A DNA stretch of 64,000 nucleotides from Photobacterium alginatilyticum (GTDB taxonomy: Bacteria; Pseudomonadota; Gammaproteobacteria; Enterobacterales; Vibrionaceae), in assembly GCF_009910675.1 (NCBI RefSeq), contig NZ_RSEJ01000017.1:1-64000 (forward strand), read 5' to 3'. Made by a program: the position numbers and the translations under genes. The stretch's first letter is position 1; the number at the start of each line of letters is the position of its first letter. The notes under the pieces were generated by a model. That model did not search any database. It saw only the letters and a list, made by a program, of their open reading frames with translations, and was not told the DNA's origin. Shown one piece after another: positions 9,033 through 17,684 of this stretch.

Positions 9033-10163
9033 ATGAAAAAACGCTGGATAGCAATGTCATTGACTATTGTTTGCTTGGCCGGTGTCGGGTATTACTTGTA
9101 TCCAGTATCGGAGACTGATAACACTCTGCCTGTCATTACGGCATCAATCGGGACGATTGAAAAGCAAGCAGTCGCTGTTGGACAGATAGTTCCAGCCCAT
9201 TCGGTACAGATAAAATCCCAGATTGAAGGGATTGTCGGCGAGGTTTATCACCAGGAAGGTGATAATGTTGAAGTCGGTACACCTCTATTTAAAATTCGTC
9301 CCAATCCAACACCTGCGCGGCTTACCCAGGCAATGACTGAACTGATGGCAAGCGAAGCCGAGCTAGAATCCAGTCAAATTCAGCTAGATAACCTTAAACG
9401 TCTTGTCGTTCAGAAAATCGTACCGGAAAACTACGGGCAATATATTGAAGCTAAGGCCAAAGTGAAGCGAGCAATTGCCGATCTTCAGCAAAAGCAACAA
9501 AACCTGGATTTAATCCGCAGTGGCGAGTCTTCGATAGGGACATCAAAGCTGACATCGACTATCTTCGCCCCCATCAGCGGTACGGTTCTCAACCTAAAAG
9601 TAGAAGTTGGCGAGCCAATCATCTCAACTGAATCCAGCCAGTCCGCAACAGAAATGATGTCACTGGCGGATATGAAGGACATGATTTTCAAAGGCAGCGT
9701 CAGCGAGCATGATGCGGCGCAACTTCATGTCGGCATGCCCGTTACACTGACTCTAGCTCCGTATTCTGACCAAGAATTAACCGGCATCTTAAAAAAGGTT
9801 GCCGTCCAGTCAGAAAAGCTAAATGCGACAACAAGCAATAAGAACCAGAGCTTTGATAATGGCTTTGAGGTTGAAGTCGGTGATATTCAGTTCCCGGAAG
9901 GCATTACAATCCGCTCCGGCTTCTCGGCAACAGCCCAAATAACCCTTAAAAAGGCGGAATCGGTTACGACCATTCCGGAGCGTGTATTGCAGTTTGAGGG
10001 AGAAACACCGGAAGTACTGGTCGCCGACGAATCTAAGCAGGGCTTCCATACGAAACCTGTGAAGCTAGGCCTGTCTGATGGCATTAATGTTGAGGTGATC
10101 TCAGGCCTGTCTGACGGAGATGAGATCGTAGATTCAAGTATGATGGGAGGTCCTAATGTCTAA
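9033..10163 (+). CDS. HlyD/MacA-family periplasmic adaptor of a tripartite exporter
   Basis: This 376-residue membrane fusion protein links an inner-membrane ABC transporter to a TolC-type channel. A signal/anchor helix occupies residues 5-23. A lipoyl-type half-motif follows (VPAHSVQIKSQIEGIVGEVY), then a helical hairpin (about 95-165, Gln/Lys-rich), the second lipoyl half (TIFAPISGTVLNLKV), a beta-barrel domain (about 215-300) and a membrane-proximal domain. Length is typical of MacA (about 370). It is the first gene of a five-gene operon whose members overlap. Cargo is unknown: MacAB relatives export macrolides, peptides, siderophores or lipopeptides. Confidence 0.85.
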   Translation: MKKRWIAMSLTIVCLAGVGYYLYPVSETDNTLPVITASIGTIEKQAVAVGQIVPAHSVQIKSQIEGIVGEVYHQEGDNVEVGTPLFKIRPNPTPARLTQAMTELMASEAELESSQIQLDNLKRLVVQKIVPENYGQYIEAKAKVKRAIADLQQKQQNLDLIRSGESSIGTSKLTSTIFAPISGTVLNLKVEVGEPIISTESSQSATEMMSLADMKDMIFKGSVSEHDAAQLHVGMPVTLTLAPYSDQELTGILKKVAVQSEKLNATTSNKNQSFDNGFEVEVGDIQFPEGITIRSGFSATAQITLKKAESVTTIPERVLQFEGETPEVLVADESKQGFHTKPVKLGLSDGINVEVISGLSDGDEIVDSSMMGGPNV

Positions 10164-11463
10164 CCATCAATTATATGGGCGGTTCAAAGATACCGTCATG
10201 CCAAAAGCACTATATTCCGGGCTATTTCTGTTACTGCTAAGCACAGGTATGCCAAGTTACGCTTTGACGATCGAACAAGCCTGGAACGCAGCAAAATCTT
10301 ATGACCCCAACTACCAGAAAGCACTGATTAACGAAAAAGTAGGTGAGGCAAATATTCGCAGCAGTCGTAGTCAGTTGCTTCCGGAATTATCACTTGGTGC
10401 CAGCAGCAACTGGAATGAACACGACAAAGATAGCAATGGCTACGACGTGACTTTAACTCAGGTTCTGTGGGATAACAGTAAGTGGTCACAACTGGATGCA
10501 TCTGAAGCATCTGCATTGGAATCGCAATTAAGAAGCCTACAGGCACACAACGACTTAGCTGAAAAACTCATTACTGCCTATCTGGAACTGGCCAAAGCTC
10601 AGGGAGATCTTCGCCTTGCGGAACAAAAGCTAAAAGAAGGAACTAAGATGCTCAATGTCATTGAGCAGAAATTTAAAGCTGGCAAGGTAATGTCAACCGA
10701 GTTCGAAGATACCCGGGCAAATCAGCTTGATATTGAAGCCGAACTGTTGGCTCGACGCTCCGAGCTTGAACAAAAGAAAGCGGCCCTCGCAGCCTTGATA
10801 AACCACTTCCCACAACAAATAGATGAAATTAGTACCAAGAACCTGACCCAACCGCGTATGGCTATTGAAACTGAAGCGGAATGGCTAGCCATGGCGAAAA
10901 ATAATAGCCCCGAGCTACTTGCTGCCAAACAAAAACTCAGAACGGTCGAGCTTAAGCAGGAACAGGCGCAGTCTGGTTACTATCCGGTCGTCAACGGGCG
11001 GGTTATGTATAGCGATAACGACAACGCCCATCATAGTGATTTAAATGCCAGTATCTCTGTGAGCTTACCGCTTGATCTAAATGGTGCTACCCGCGCCAGT
11101 GTTGATCTTGCCAAACTGGACGTTTTGCAAGCGAAACAAGATGTCCGCTTGGTCGAAATCAATATCAGGGAACTTGTTCAAAGTCGCTTTAATCAGATCG
11201 ACCTCGATTGGCAACGTGTTGAAATGGCGAAAAAGCAGATTCGCTCACGAGAAAAAGCGCTTGAAAATAAACAAACCGTTTATAAAGCCGGACTTGCGGA
11301 CGCTGACGATGTGATCACTGCACACAATAACCTGTTTGACAGCCGTAACCTGTTGCAATCATTGCTGTACCAATATTGGTTACATCGAGTCGCACTGTTT
11401 AAATCTGTTGGCCAGCTCAACGACGATACCGTTAAGCATATCTCACAGGCATTACAATCATGA
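10156..11463 (+). CDS. TolC-family outer-membrane efflux protein
   Basis: This 435-residue outer-membrane factor forms the exit duct of the exporter. The signal peptide lies about residues 14-36 (ALYSGLFLLLLSTGMPSYA). Two repeated OEP halves follow, each with long coiled-coil helices, for example ELLARRSELEQKKAALAALI and the segment near KKQIRSREKALENKQTVYKAG, and the family pattern ITAYLELAKAQGDLRLAE. It overlaps the adaptor by eight bases and the next permease by four (ATGA), so translation is coupled. Because it is encoded with its own adaptor, it is probably dedicated to this system rather than being the housekeeping TolC. Confidence 0.85.
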   Translation: MSNHQLYGRFKDTVMPKALYSGLFLLLLSTGMPSYALTIEQAWNAAKSYDPNYQKALINEKVGEANIRSSRSQLLPELSLGASSNWNEHDKDSNGYDVTLTQVLWDNSKWSQLDASEASALESQLRSLQAHNDLAEKLITAYLELAKAQGDLRLAEQKLKEGTKMLNVIEQKFKAGKVMSTEFEDTRANQLDIEAELLARRSELEQKKAALAALINHFPQQIDEISTKNLTQPRMAIETEAEWLAMAKNNSPELLAAKQKLRTVELKQEQAQSGYYPVVNGRVMYSDNDNAHHSDLNASISVSLPLDLNGATRASVDLAKLDVLQAKQDVRLVEINIRELVQSRFNQIDLDWQRVEMAKKQIRSREKALENKQTVYKAGLADADDVITAHNNLFDSRNLLQSLLYQYWLHRVALFKSVGQLNDDTVKHISQALQS

Positions 11464-12677
11464 GTGCAATGCTTCAACAAACGCTACAAACTCTGCTCGC
11501 CCACCGGCTACGAAGTTTACTGGCGATAATTGCCATTATATGGGGGGTTGTCTCGGTATTGGTGCTGGTGGCGCTTGGTGAAGGATTTTATCAGGTTAAT
11601 ACTCAGTCATTTTCGATTCTGATGAGTGATACTCAGTCGGTTTATCAGGGAGTGACCAGCAAGCCCTGGCAAGGATTACCAGCCAGACGGGAGATAAAGA
11701 TCAGCGAAGCTGAAATGCGCCAGCTGGAGCATCAATCAGCCGTTAAAAAACTCTCGGTAATTTACCAGAACTGGGAGGCATCCGTTACAGATAAGCATGG
11801 TCGCAGTTTACCCGGCTACGTCCGAGGTGTTGACAGTCACTTTGTTACCTGGCGCAAGTTCAGGCTAATCAAGGGCTCGCGTAATATCACTCCAAGCGAC
11901 ATTATAAATCACAACCGAGTGGTCGTAGTAGGCTGGCAATTAGCGAATATCGGCGATTTATCTTTAGGCGGACAACTAAAGGTAAACGGCATTCCTTTTA
12001 CTGTCATCGGCATAACCGAGCAAAGTGAAGGAGGCGTTCGTATGGATAATGACGAGCAACAGGTCATGATGCCAAGTCCTACCTTTACCGATTTATGGCA
12101 GAAGACCCCTTCCATGTTGCTGGTTGAACCCGCAGAGGGGATCTCCGGCGTTGTTCTGAGGAAAAGCCTGATTTCATTCTTTGCCAAACAGCAGCATTTT
12201 GATCCGACAGATAATCGCGCGCTATATCTGCCTGACTTCAGCCGGGAGGCCAAATTCTTCATGTCATTGCTTCGTGGTATCCAGCTCTTTCTTGGTGCCA
12301 GCGGAACTATGACCCTAGCCGTAGGTGCACTTGGTGTTGCCAACATTATGTTTTTATCGGTAACAGAGCGTACACGTGAAATAGGTATCCGTTTAGCTAT
12401 TGGCGCCACGCCAGCATCCATATTGCTGCAGTTTATTACCGAAGGGGGCTTATTGGTATTAGCCGGTACCGGGCTTGGACTTTTGATCTCTTATGGCACA
12501 GTGATACTCATGACGACAGTCGGAATACCTGACTGGCTCGGCATTCCGAAAATTACCCTTGATGCTGTGATAATGACCCTTGGCGTTACCGGTGTATTGG
12601 CGCTTGTCGCATCTTTCTTTCCGGCGAAAAGAGCATCCGTATTAACGCCCGTAATAGCCTTAAATGCGAGGGCATGA
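11460..12677 (+). CDS. MacB/FtsX-type ABC transporter permease, first subunit
   Basis: This 405-residue inner-membrane protein has the MacB topology: one N-terminal helix (about 20-42, LLAIIAIIWGVVSVLVLVAL), a large periplasmic MacB_PCD domain (about 45-275), then three C-terminal helices of the FtsX domain (about 285-400) with the conserved ANIMFLSVTERTREIGIRLA and ATPASILLQFITEG. It carries no ATPase domain, unlike canonical MacB. Its start overlaps the TolC stop as ATGA. The presence of a second, different permease downstream implies a heterodimer powered by the ATPase at 13952. Confidence 0.85.
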   Translation: MSAMLQQTLQTLLAHRLRSLLAIIAIIWGVVSVLVLVALGEGFYQVNTQSFSILMSDTQSVYQGVTSKPWQGLPARREIKISEAEMRQLEHQSAVKKLSVIYQNWEASVTDKHGRSLPGYVRGVDSHFVTWRKFRLIKGSRNITPSDIINHNRVVVVGWQLANIGDLSLGGQLKVNGIPFTVIGITEQSEGGVRMDNDEQQVMMPSPTFTDLWQKTPSMLLVEPAEGISGVVLRKSLISFFAKQQHFDPTDNRALYLPDFSREAKFFMSLLRGIQLFLGASGTMTLAVGALGVANIMFLSVTERTREIGIRLAIGATPASILLQFITEGGLLVLAGTGLGLLISYGTVILMTTVGIPDWLGIPKITLDAVIMTLGVTGVLALVASFFPAKRASVLTPVIALNARA

Positions 12678-12678
12678 C

Positions 12679-13959
12679 ATGTTTGTAATTCGACAAATAT
12701 TGCAAGAGATGGCTGCCGAAAAATTACGTCTGTTCCTGACGATCCTGGCCGTAGTATGGGCAACGGTTTGTATTACAGTAATGCTGGCTGCGGGTGAAGG
12801 CCTTCGTCAGGGACTGATTAGAAGCTCAGAAAGCGGTAACGGTAAACTGATTTACTTGAATGGCGGCTATGCGATTAAAGATTTCGGTCGATTTCATCAG
12901 GGAGAGCAGCTCAAACTAAAGCCCGAGGATATCGGAGTGATCCGTGCCCTTCCGTCTGTTAACAGAGCCGAGCCGAGCGCCCTTTGGACGACTAATGTAA
13001 CTCATGGGGATAATGGCACCTGGCAGTCGCCTTTGGCCGTCTTTCCGGGATATAAAGATCTGATGGACTTTGACATAGCACTAGGTGGGCGTTGGTTTAA
13101 TCCAATGGATATAAAAGAACAGCGCAAAGTCATCATTCTGGGCCAGAGTGCCGCCTATCAGCTCTTCAGTGATAATGATGATTTTGACTGGATTGACTCA
13201 CCGAAATTGACAACCAACCCGGTTGGTAAAACCGTCAAGGTCGGCAATGAAACGTTTACTTTGATTGGCTTATTAAAAAGTGATAGCTCTTATATCGAAA
13301 GTGGAACTCCTCTGGATTACGCCGTTTTCATCCCTTTTTCAACATGGCAGCGCTTCAACCCCAATGGTGAATTAAACGCTATCAATATAGAGCCGAAAAA
13401 AACCGTTGTTCGGACTGTGGTTACGCAGAAGGTAAAGCAGGTGATCGCACGAAAATACGGGGCCAGTATGGAAGACGATCAGCTTGTTCAGACGCAGGAT
13501 TTGTTATTGCGTCAGAAAACCATGCGTCGTTTCTTGATTGGACTGCAGGGTTTCCTTGGCATTATTGGCTTAGTTACCTTGGGTGTTGCGGGTATTGGGA
13601 TTGCCAACGTCATGTATGCAACAGTAAAACGGGCGACCCGTGATATCGGGATCAGAATGGCGGTAGGTGCCACACCAGGCGATATAAAGCGGCACTATCT
13701 ATTGCAATCTTTACTGACCATGACAATAGGCGGCGTGATCGGGCTAATGTTGACATTTAGCCTGATAGAACTTCTTCAAAGTATACCGCTCGACGGCAAC
13801 GTCATTTATGACGAATTAGGGAAGCCTAAACCTGAGCTGTCAATGCCCATTGTAGTCATTGTTGTGCTGTCCTTGGCCCTTGTTGGCATTGCTGCAGCAT
13901 GGTTTCCAGCCAATCGCGCCGCCACTATTACGCCATTAGAAGCATTGCAAAATGACTGA
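12679..13959 (+). CDS. MacB/FtsX-type ABC transporter permease, second subunit
   Basis: This 426-residue permease has the same plan as its upstream partner: an N-terminal helix (LFLTILAVVWATVCITVMLA), a periplasmic domain of about 240 residues, and three C-terminal helices with ANVMYATVKRATRDIGIRMA and GATPGDIKRHYLLQ. The start at 12679 is chosen because GAGGG lies six bases upstream and the gene then begins one base after the previous stop. A start at 12664 would add five residues. It shares only family-level similarity with the first permease, so the two are diverged paralogues. Its end overlaps the ATPase gene by eight bases. Confidence 0.85.
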   Translation: MFVIRQILQEMAAEKLRLFLTILAVVWATVCITVMLAAGEGLRQGLIRSSESGNGKLIYLNGGYAIKDFGRFHQGEQLKLKPEDIGVIRALPSVNRAEPSALWTTNVTHGDNGTWQSPLAVFPGYKDLMDFDIALGGRWFNPMDIKEQRKVIILGQSAAYQLFSDNDDFDWIDSPKLTTNPVGKTVKVGNETFTLIGLLKSDSSYIESGTPLDYAVFIPFSTWQRFNPNGELNAINIEPKKTVVRTVVTQKVKQVIARKYGASMEDDQLVQTQDLLLRQKTMRRFLIGLQGFLGIIGLVTLGVAGIGIANVMYATVKRATRDIGIRMAVGATPGDIKRHYLLQSLLTMTIGGVIGLMLTFSLIELLQSIPLDGNVIYDELGKPKPELSMPIVVIVVLSLALVGIAAAWFPANRAATITPLEALQND

Positions 13960-14686
13960 AAGAAATAATCAACCAAGCGGGACAAGTATGTCGACATCGA
14001 CCCCAATAGTACAATTACAAGATATTAGTAAGCACTATCAAAGTGGCGAGGAAACGGTTCGCGCACTGGACCAAGTTTCACTTGAAATAAACCGAGGGGA
14101 ATTCCTATCAATTCTGGGGCCGTCGGGTTCAGGTAAATCAACACTCATGAATGTGTTAGGCTGCCTCGATAAGCCCACTTTGGGTAATTACCACCTCAAT
14201 AATGAAGATGTTTCAGTCATGACCAGTAAACAACTGGCGATGATACGCAACCAAAACATCGGCTTCGTTTTTCAGGGATTCAACTTGTTGGAATATGCCA
14301 GTGCGTTGGACAATGTCGCGCTGCCTTTAGTCTACCGAGGGATAAAAGCAAAAGCGCGGCGAGAAAAAGCGGCATATTTATTAGAACGAGTCGGGTTGGG
14401 CGATCGCATGGATCATAAGCCGAACCAGCTGTCTGGCGGTCAAAAACAACGTGTGGCTATTGCCCGCGCGCTAGTTAACGATCCGCAGATCATCTTAGCT
14501 GACGAACCAACAGGTGCACTAGACTCACGATCAGGTGCCGAAATTGAAGCCCTGTTCAATGAATTACACCAGGAAGGAAGAACACTTATTGTCGTAACTC
14601 ACGATACCGCACTAGCAAAACACACACACCGCATAATTAACATCAAAGACGGACAAGTGGTTGGAGATGAGCGTCTTCACCAGTAA
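13952..14686 (+). CDS. MacB/LolD-type ABC transporter ATPase
   Basis: This 244-residue nucleotide-binding subunit energises the two permeases. Walker A is GPSGSGKST, the Q-loop lies in FVFQGFNLLEYASALDNV, the signature is LSGGQKQRVAIARAL and Walker B is IILADEPTGALDS, followed by a conserved His in VVTHD. The FQGFNLL sequence is typical of the MacB/LolD/FtsE class. The frame may begin at 13952 (overlapping the permease stop) or at 13988 (MSTSTPIVQLQDISKHY); the first is kept because of the coupling. It closes the five-gene exporter operon. Confidence 0.85.
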   Translation: MTERNNQPSGTSMSTSTPIVQLQDISKHYQSGEETVRALDQVSLEINRGEFLSILGPSGSGKSTLMNVLGCLDKPTLGNYHLNNEDVSVMTSKQLAMIRNQNIGFVFQGFNLLEYASALDNVALPLVYRGIKAKARREKAAYLLERVGLGDRMDHKPNQLSGGQKQRVAIARALVNDPQIILADEPTGALDSRSGAEIEALFNELHQEGRTLIVVTHDTALAKHTHRIINIKDGQVVGDERLHQ

Positions 14687-14709
14687 TACGACTTACCGCT
14701 GATGACCAT

Positions 14710-14747
14710 AAAAAAAAGCTCTATTCAAACAACTATTGAATAGAGCC
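14710..14747 (-). terminator. Terminator behind the alpha-1,6-glucosidase gene
   Basis: GCTCTATTCAA (14718-14728) pairs with TTGAATAGAGC (14736-14746). On the minus strand the stem is followed by seven or more T. It may also serve the exporter operon arriving on the plus strand. Confidence 0.85.
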
Positions 14748-14795
14748 AAGACAATGAATGGAGCTATAGCGAGTTAATCATTCATGTTGTATTCG

Positions 14796-16439
14796 TTATG
14801 CAGGCAGCAATACCGCAAAAGACTCATACGGTTTTAGCGTTACCGTTTCCTCTATTTGCTGGCGATAGTCATAGTTGGAAATAATACATTCAACATTAGC
14901 AGCTTGCAGCTCTGCCGGTATATTCAATACCACCTCTTCAGAGGTGAAGTTATTCAGAACAAACAAACGGTGTTGCTCATCAACACGGACATAACCGAAC
15001 ACTTTATCGTGATCTTCAAATACAGGTTCAAAGTCACCATACACAATCACCGGTAAAGCTTTACGAAGCTCAATCAGCTTCTGATAGTGATAGAAAATGG
15101 AGTTCTGATCTTCCAGGGCAGCTTCTACATTAATCTCCGGATAGTTAGGGTTAACCTTTATCCATGGCTGAGCCTGAGAGAATCCGGCATTATCCGTTTG
15201 GTCCCAATGCATTGGCGTTCGGGCATTATCGCGGCTATTTTCGTGTACCGCAGCCAGCATTGTTTCAGGTGCAACACCGTTCTCGGTTCGCTCTTTGTAG
15301 AAATTCAGGGTCTCGATATCACGGTAATCATCAATGCTGTCGAAGGCAACATTGGTCATACCGATTTCTTCACCCTGATAGACATAAGGCGTGCCCTTCA
15401 TCATATGCATCGTTGTCGCCAGCATCTTGGCCGACTCTACACGATATCGACCGACGTCACCGTACTTAGAGACCACACGCGGCAAATCATGGTTATTCCA
15501 GAACAGGGAATTCCAGCCTTCCTCAGCCAATTCTACCTGCCATTTAGTCAGGGCACGTTTGAACTGAGGCAAGTCAAGATCGATTGGATTCCACTTGTCA
15601 CCGTACTTCCAGGTCAGAGAGATATGCTCAAACTGGAATACCATCGAGAACTCGTTGCGTGCAGGGTTGCTATACAGCTTGGCAATCTCAGGAGTGGCAT
15701 CCCAGGTTTCGCCTACCGTTAACAGATCTTTTTTGCCAAAGGTCGCCTGGTTCATTTCCTGGATCAACTGATGAAGACGCGGACCATTACCCGTGATCTT
15801 CTTGTCAATTTCTTTGCCGATCAAGTCAATTACGTCAAGGCGGAATCCACCAATACCCTGATCGATCCACCAGTTGATCATCTTGTGTACTTCTTCCTGA
15901 ACCTTCGGATTTTCCCAGTTCAGATCAGGCTGCTTCTTTGAAAAGATATGGTAGTAGTATTCACCCGTCGTCTCATCAAACTCCCACGCACCACCGCCAA
16001 ACACGGAACCTTGATCATCTGGCACAGAACCGTCTTCTTTTGGCTGACGCCAAATATAGTAATCTCGATATGGGTTATCTTTTGACTTACGTGATTCAAT
16101 GAACCACGGGTGCTCATCGGAAGTATGGTTTACCACCAAATCCATGATAATTCGAATGTCACGCTGTTTGGCCTCAGCCAGTAGCTGCTGCATGTCTTCC
16201 ATGGTGCCAAACTCAGGGGCGATATCCTGATAATCAGAAATATCATAGCCATTGTCATCCATTGGCGAGCGGTACACTGGTGATAGCCAGATCACGTTTA
16301 CACCCAGTTTTTTCAGGTAATCCAGCTTGCCGATGATCCCCTGCAGATCCCCCATGCCGTCATTGTTAGAATCACAATAGCTACGAGGATAAATCTGGTA
16401 AACAACAGCATCATGCCACCACTTCGGCGTCATCTTCAT
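14796..16439 (-). CDS. GH13 oligo-alpha-1,6-glucosidase (DexB-like)
   Basis: This 547-residue cytoplasmic enzyme is expected to release glucose from alpha-1,6-linked ends of isomaltose, panose or limit dextrins. Catalytic residues are Asp202 (GFRLDVIDLIGK), Glu244 (VGETWDA) and Asp318 (WNNHDLPRVVSKYG). Val directly after the nucleophile and NNHDLPR match oligo-1,6-glucosidase/DexB-type enzymes. Alpha-1,4-glucosidases usually have Ala or Thr there, and trehalose-6-phosphate hydrolases have NHDQPR. N-terminal WWHDAVVYQIYPRSYCD is the family start. It is transcribed away from a LysR regulator, with two precise dyads between them. No signal peptide. Confidence 0.85.
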   Translation of the reverse strand: MKMTPKWWHDAVVYQIYPRSYCDSNNDGMGDLQGIIGKLDYLKKLGVNVIWLSPVYRSPMDDNGYDISDYQDIAPEFGTMEDMQQLLAEAKQRDIRIIMDLVVNHTSDEHPWFIESRKSKDNPYRDYYIWRQPKEDGSVPDDQGSVFGGGAWEFDETTGEYYYHIFSKKQPDLNWENPKVQEEVHKMINWWIDQGIGGFRLDVIDLIGKEIDKKITGNGPRLHQLIQEMNQATFGKKDLLTVGETWDATPEIAKLYSNPARNEFSMVFQFEHISLTWKYGDKWNPIDLDLPQFKRALTKWQVELAEEGWNSLFWNNHDLPRVVSKYGDVGRYRVESAKMLATTMHMMKGTPYVYQGEEIGMTNVAFDSIDDYRDIETLNFYKERTENGVAPETMLAAVHENSRDNARTPMHWDQTDNAGFSQAQPWIKVNPNYPEINVEAALEDQNSIFYHYQKLIELRKALPVIVYGDFEPVFEDHDKVFGYVRVDEQHRLFVLNNFTSEEVVLNIPAELQAANVECIISNYDYRQQIEETVTLKPYESFAVLLPA

Positions 16440-16475
16440 GAAAATTGGCTCCCTAAAAAGGCAAAATCAAACAAG

Positions 16476-16498
16476 TGATATCTTTATTGCCGATATCA
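16476..16498. promoter_or_regulatory. Dyad TGATAT-N11-ATATCA, proximal copy
   Basis: TGATAT (16476-16481) and ATATCA (16493-16498) are separated by exactly 11 bases, 37-60 bases upstream of the glucosidase start. The form fits a LysR-family operator (inverted repeat, about T-N11-A). It is identical in arms and spacing to the copy at 16541. Confidence 0.65.
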
Positions 16499-16540
16499 TA
16501 AAACTGTTTTCTGCGGTTTTAAAATACATAAAACCCAAAA

Positions 16541-16563
16541 TGATATAGATATAATCTATATCA
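16541..16563. promoter_or_regulatory. Dyad TGATAT-N11-ATATCA, distal copy
   Basis: TGATATAGAT (16541-16550) and ATCTATATCA (16554-16563) form a 10-bp perfect inverted repeat. The six outer bases repeat the 16476 dyad with the same N11 spacing, centre to centre 65 bases. It lies about 110 bases before the LysR start, as expected for autoregulation and divergent control. Confidence 0.65.
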
Positions 16564-16670
16564 AAGCGGATTTAGGCGACCATGATCACAAGAATTAGGC
16601 ATTGCGCATTTTCTTCGATTCAAATAAATGTGAGACTTGTCGTTATTATTTTCCTGTTCTTCTTTTCCCT

Positions 16671-17585
16671 ATGGATAAAAGCTACAAACAATTCCTTATC
16701 GTTGCCGAACTGGGCAATATCAGCCTGGCAGCCAGCCACCTAGGGCTCAGCCAGCCGACACTGACCAGCAATATGAAAAAGCTGGAAGCGAGCTTTGATG
16801 TTCCGCTCTTTATCCGTAAATCAAAAGGCGTAGAGCTCACCGAGTATGGCCAGCTCTTACAGGAGCAGGCTCTTGAACTACAACGTCGCCATGATGCCCT
16901 GCTACACAAAATGGCCGATCTCAAAGAGCGAAAGACCGAGAAGATCAGAATGGGGACAGGTGATGCCTGGTGGGAGGTGTTCGTCAAGCAAGCACTGCAA
17001 CAATACAGCCACAATTACCCTTCTATCTCTATTCAACTGGAGTTCGGTAACCACCTCAAGCTAATGGATATGTTGATCCATGGACAAATTGACCTGTTTA
17101 TCGGGCACGAAATCATCGGCCTGTCACGACGCTGTAATGTCAGCTTTATACCTCTTCTCCAGGATAAAGAAGCCCTGTTCGTTCACCAGTCCCATCCGTT
17201 ACTGCTCAATCAGGGAAAAGACTCCGATACCGAACTCTACCCGTTGCTTCAGGTCACGCCGGACTCCGAAACCTATCAGCACCTCATCGAGAACCCGCAG
17301 CCCAAACAACTGGAGCGGGAAAGGAAAAAAGTCTCTGAGCGCATCGTCTATGAGATCAACTCACTCACGGCAAGCATAGATATCCTCACGACCACCACTG
17401 CAATCATGCCCTACCCGCTGAGCATGGCTGATTATTTCTCGCAATCGAATATCGTACCGCTCACGCTGGATCAGAAGGCCCAGACCGGAACTGTCGGAAT
17501 TTACCACCTCAATGAGCCCCTTGTTGACCATGTCAATGACATCAAGCATCAGCTAATTGCCTGCGGACAGCAGCTCAGCGAATAA
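16671..17585 (+). CDS. LysR-family transcriptional regulator
   Basis: This 304-residue protein has an N-terminal winged helix-turn-helix (KQFLIVAELGNISLAASHLGL, SQPTLTSNMKKLE) and a C-terminal substrate-binding effector domain beginning IRMGTGDAWWE. The start at 16671 (MDKSYKQFL) places the helix-turn-helix where the family has it; the upstream 23 residues are not family-like and are rejected. It is divergent from the DexB-like glucosidase, and two TGATAT-N11-ATATCA dyads lie between them, so that gene is its likely target. The inducer is unknown and is inferred to be an alpha-glucan breakdown product. A terminator follows. Confidence 0.85.
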   Translation: MDKSYKQFLIVAELGNISLAASHLGLSQPTLTSNMKKLEASFDVPLFIRKSKGVELTEYGQLLQEQALELQRRHDALLHKMADLKERKTEKIRMGTGDAWWEVFVKQALQQYSHNYPSISIQLEFGNHLKLMDMLIHGQIDLFIGHEIIGLSRRCNVSFIPLLQDKEALFVHQSHPLLLNQGKDSDTELYPLLQVTPDSETYQHLIENPQPKQLERERKKVSERIVYEINSLTASIDILTTTTAIMPYPLSMADYFSQSNIVPLTLDQKAQTGTVGIYHLNEPLVDHVNDIKHQLIACGQQLSE

Positions 17586-17594
17586 CTCTATAAA

Positions 17595-17632
17595 AAAGCC
17601 TGCGATACCGACTAAGGTTACGCAGGCTTTCA
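17595..17632. terminator. Terminator between the LysR gene and the chemoreceptor gene
   Basis: AAAGCCTGCG (17595-17604) pairs with CGCAGGCTTT (17621-17630) around a 16-base loop, with an A-run on the left (T-run on the minus strand). It can serve both convergent genes. Confidence 0.75.
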
Positions 17633-17684
17633 GTTCTAGGTTCAGGGTATTAAACCCTGACTGTATGCAACCAACTTAATTTCG

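Noticed and set aside
11909..12421. 170-residue minus-strand frame inside the first permease gene
   Set aside because: The plus-strand frame has full permease family features and operon overlap; the antisense frame has none.
14796..16439. Trehalose-6-phosphate hydrolase (TreC)
   Set aside because: The NNHDLPR motif and the Val after the nucleophile fit DexB-like alpha-1,6-glucosidases; TreC usually has NHDQPR and lies beside a trehalose PTS gene, absent here.
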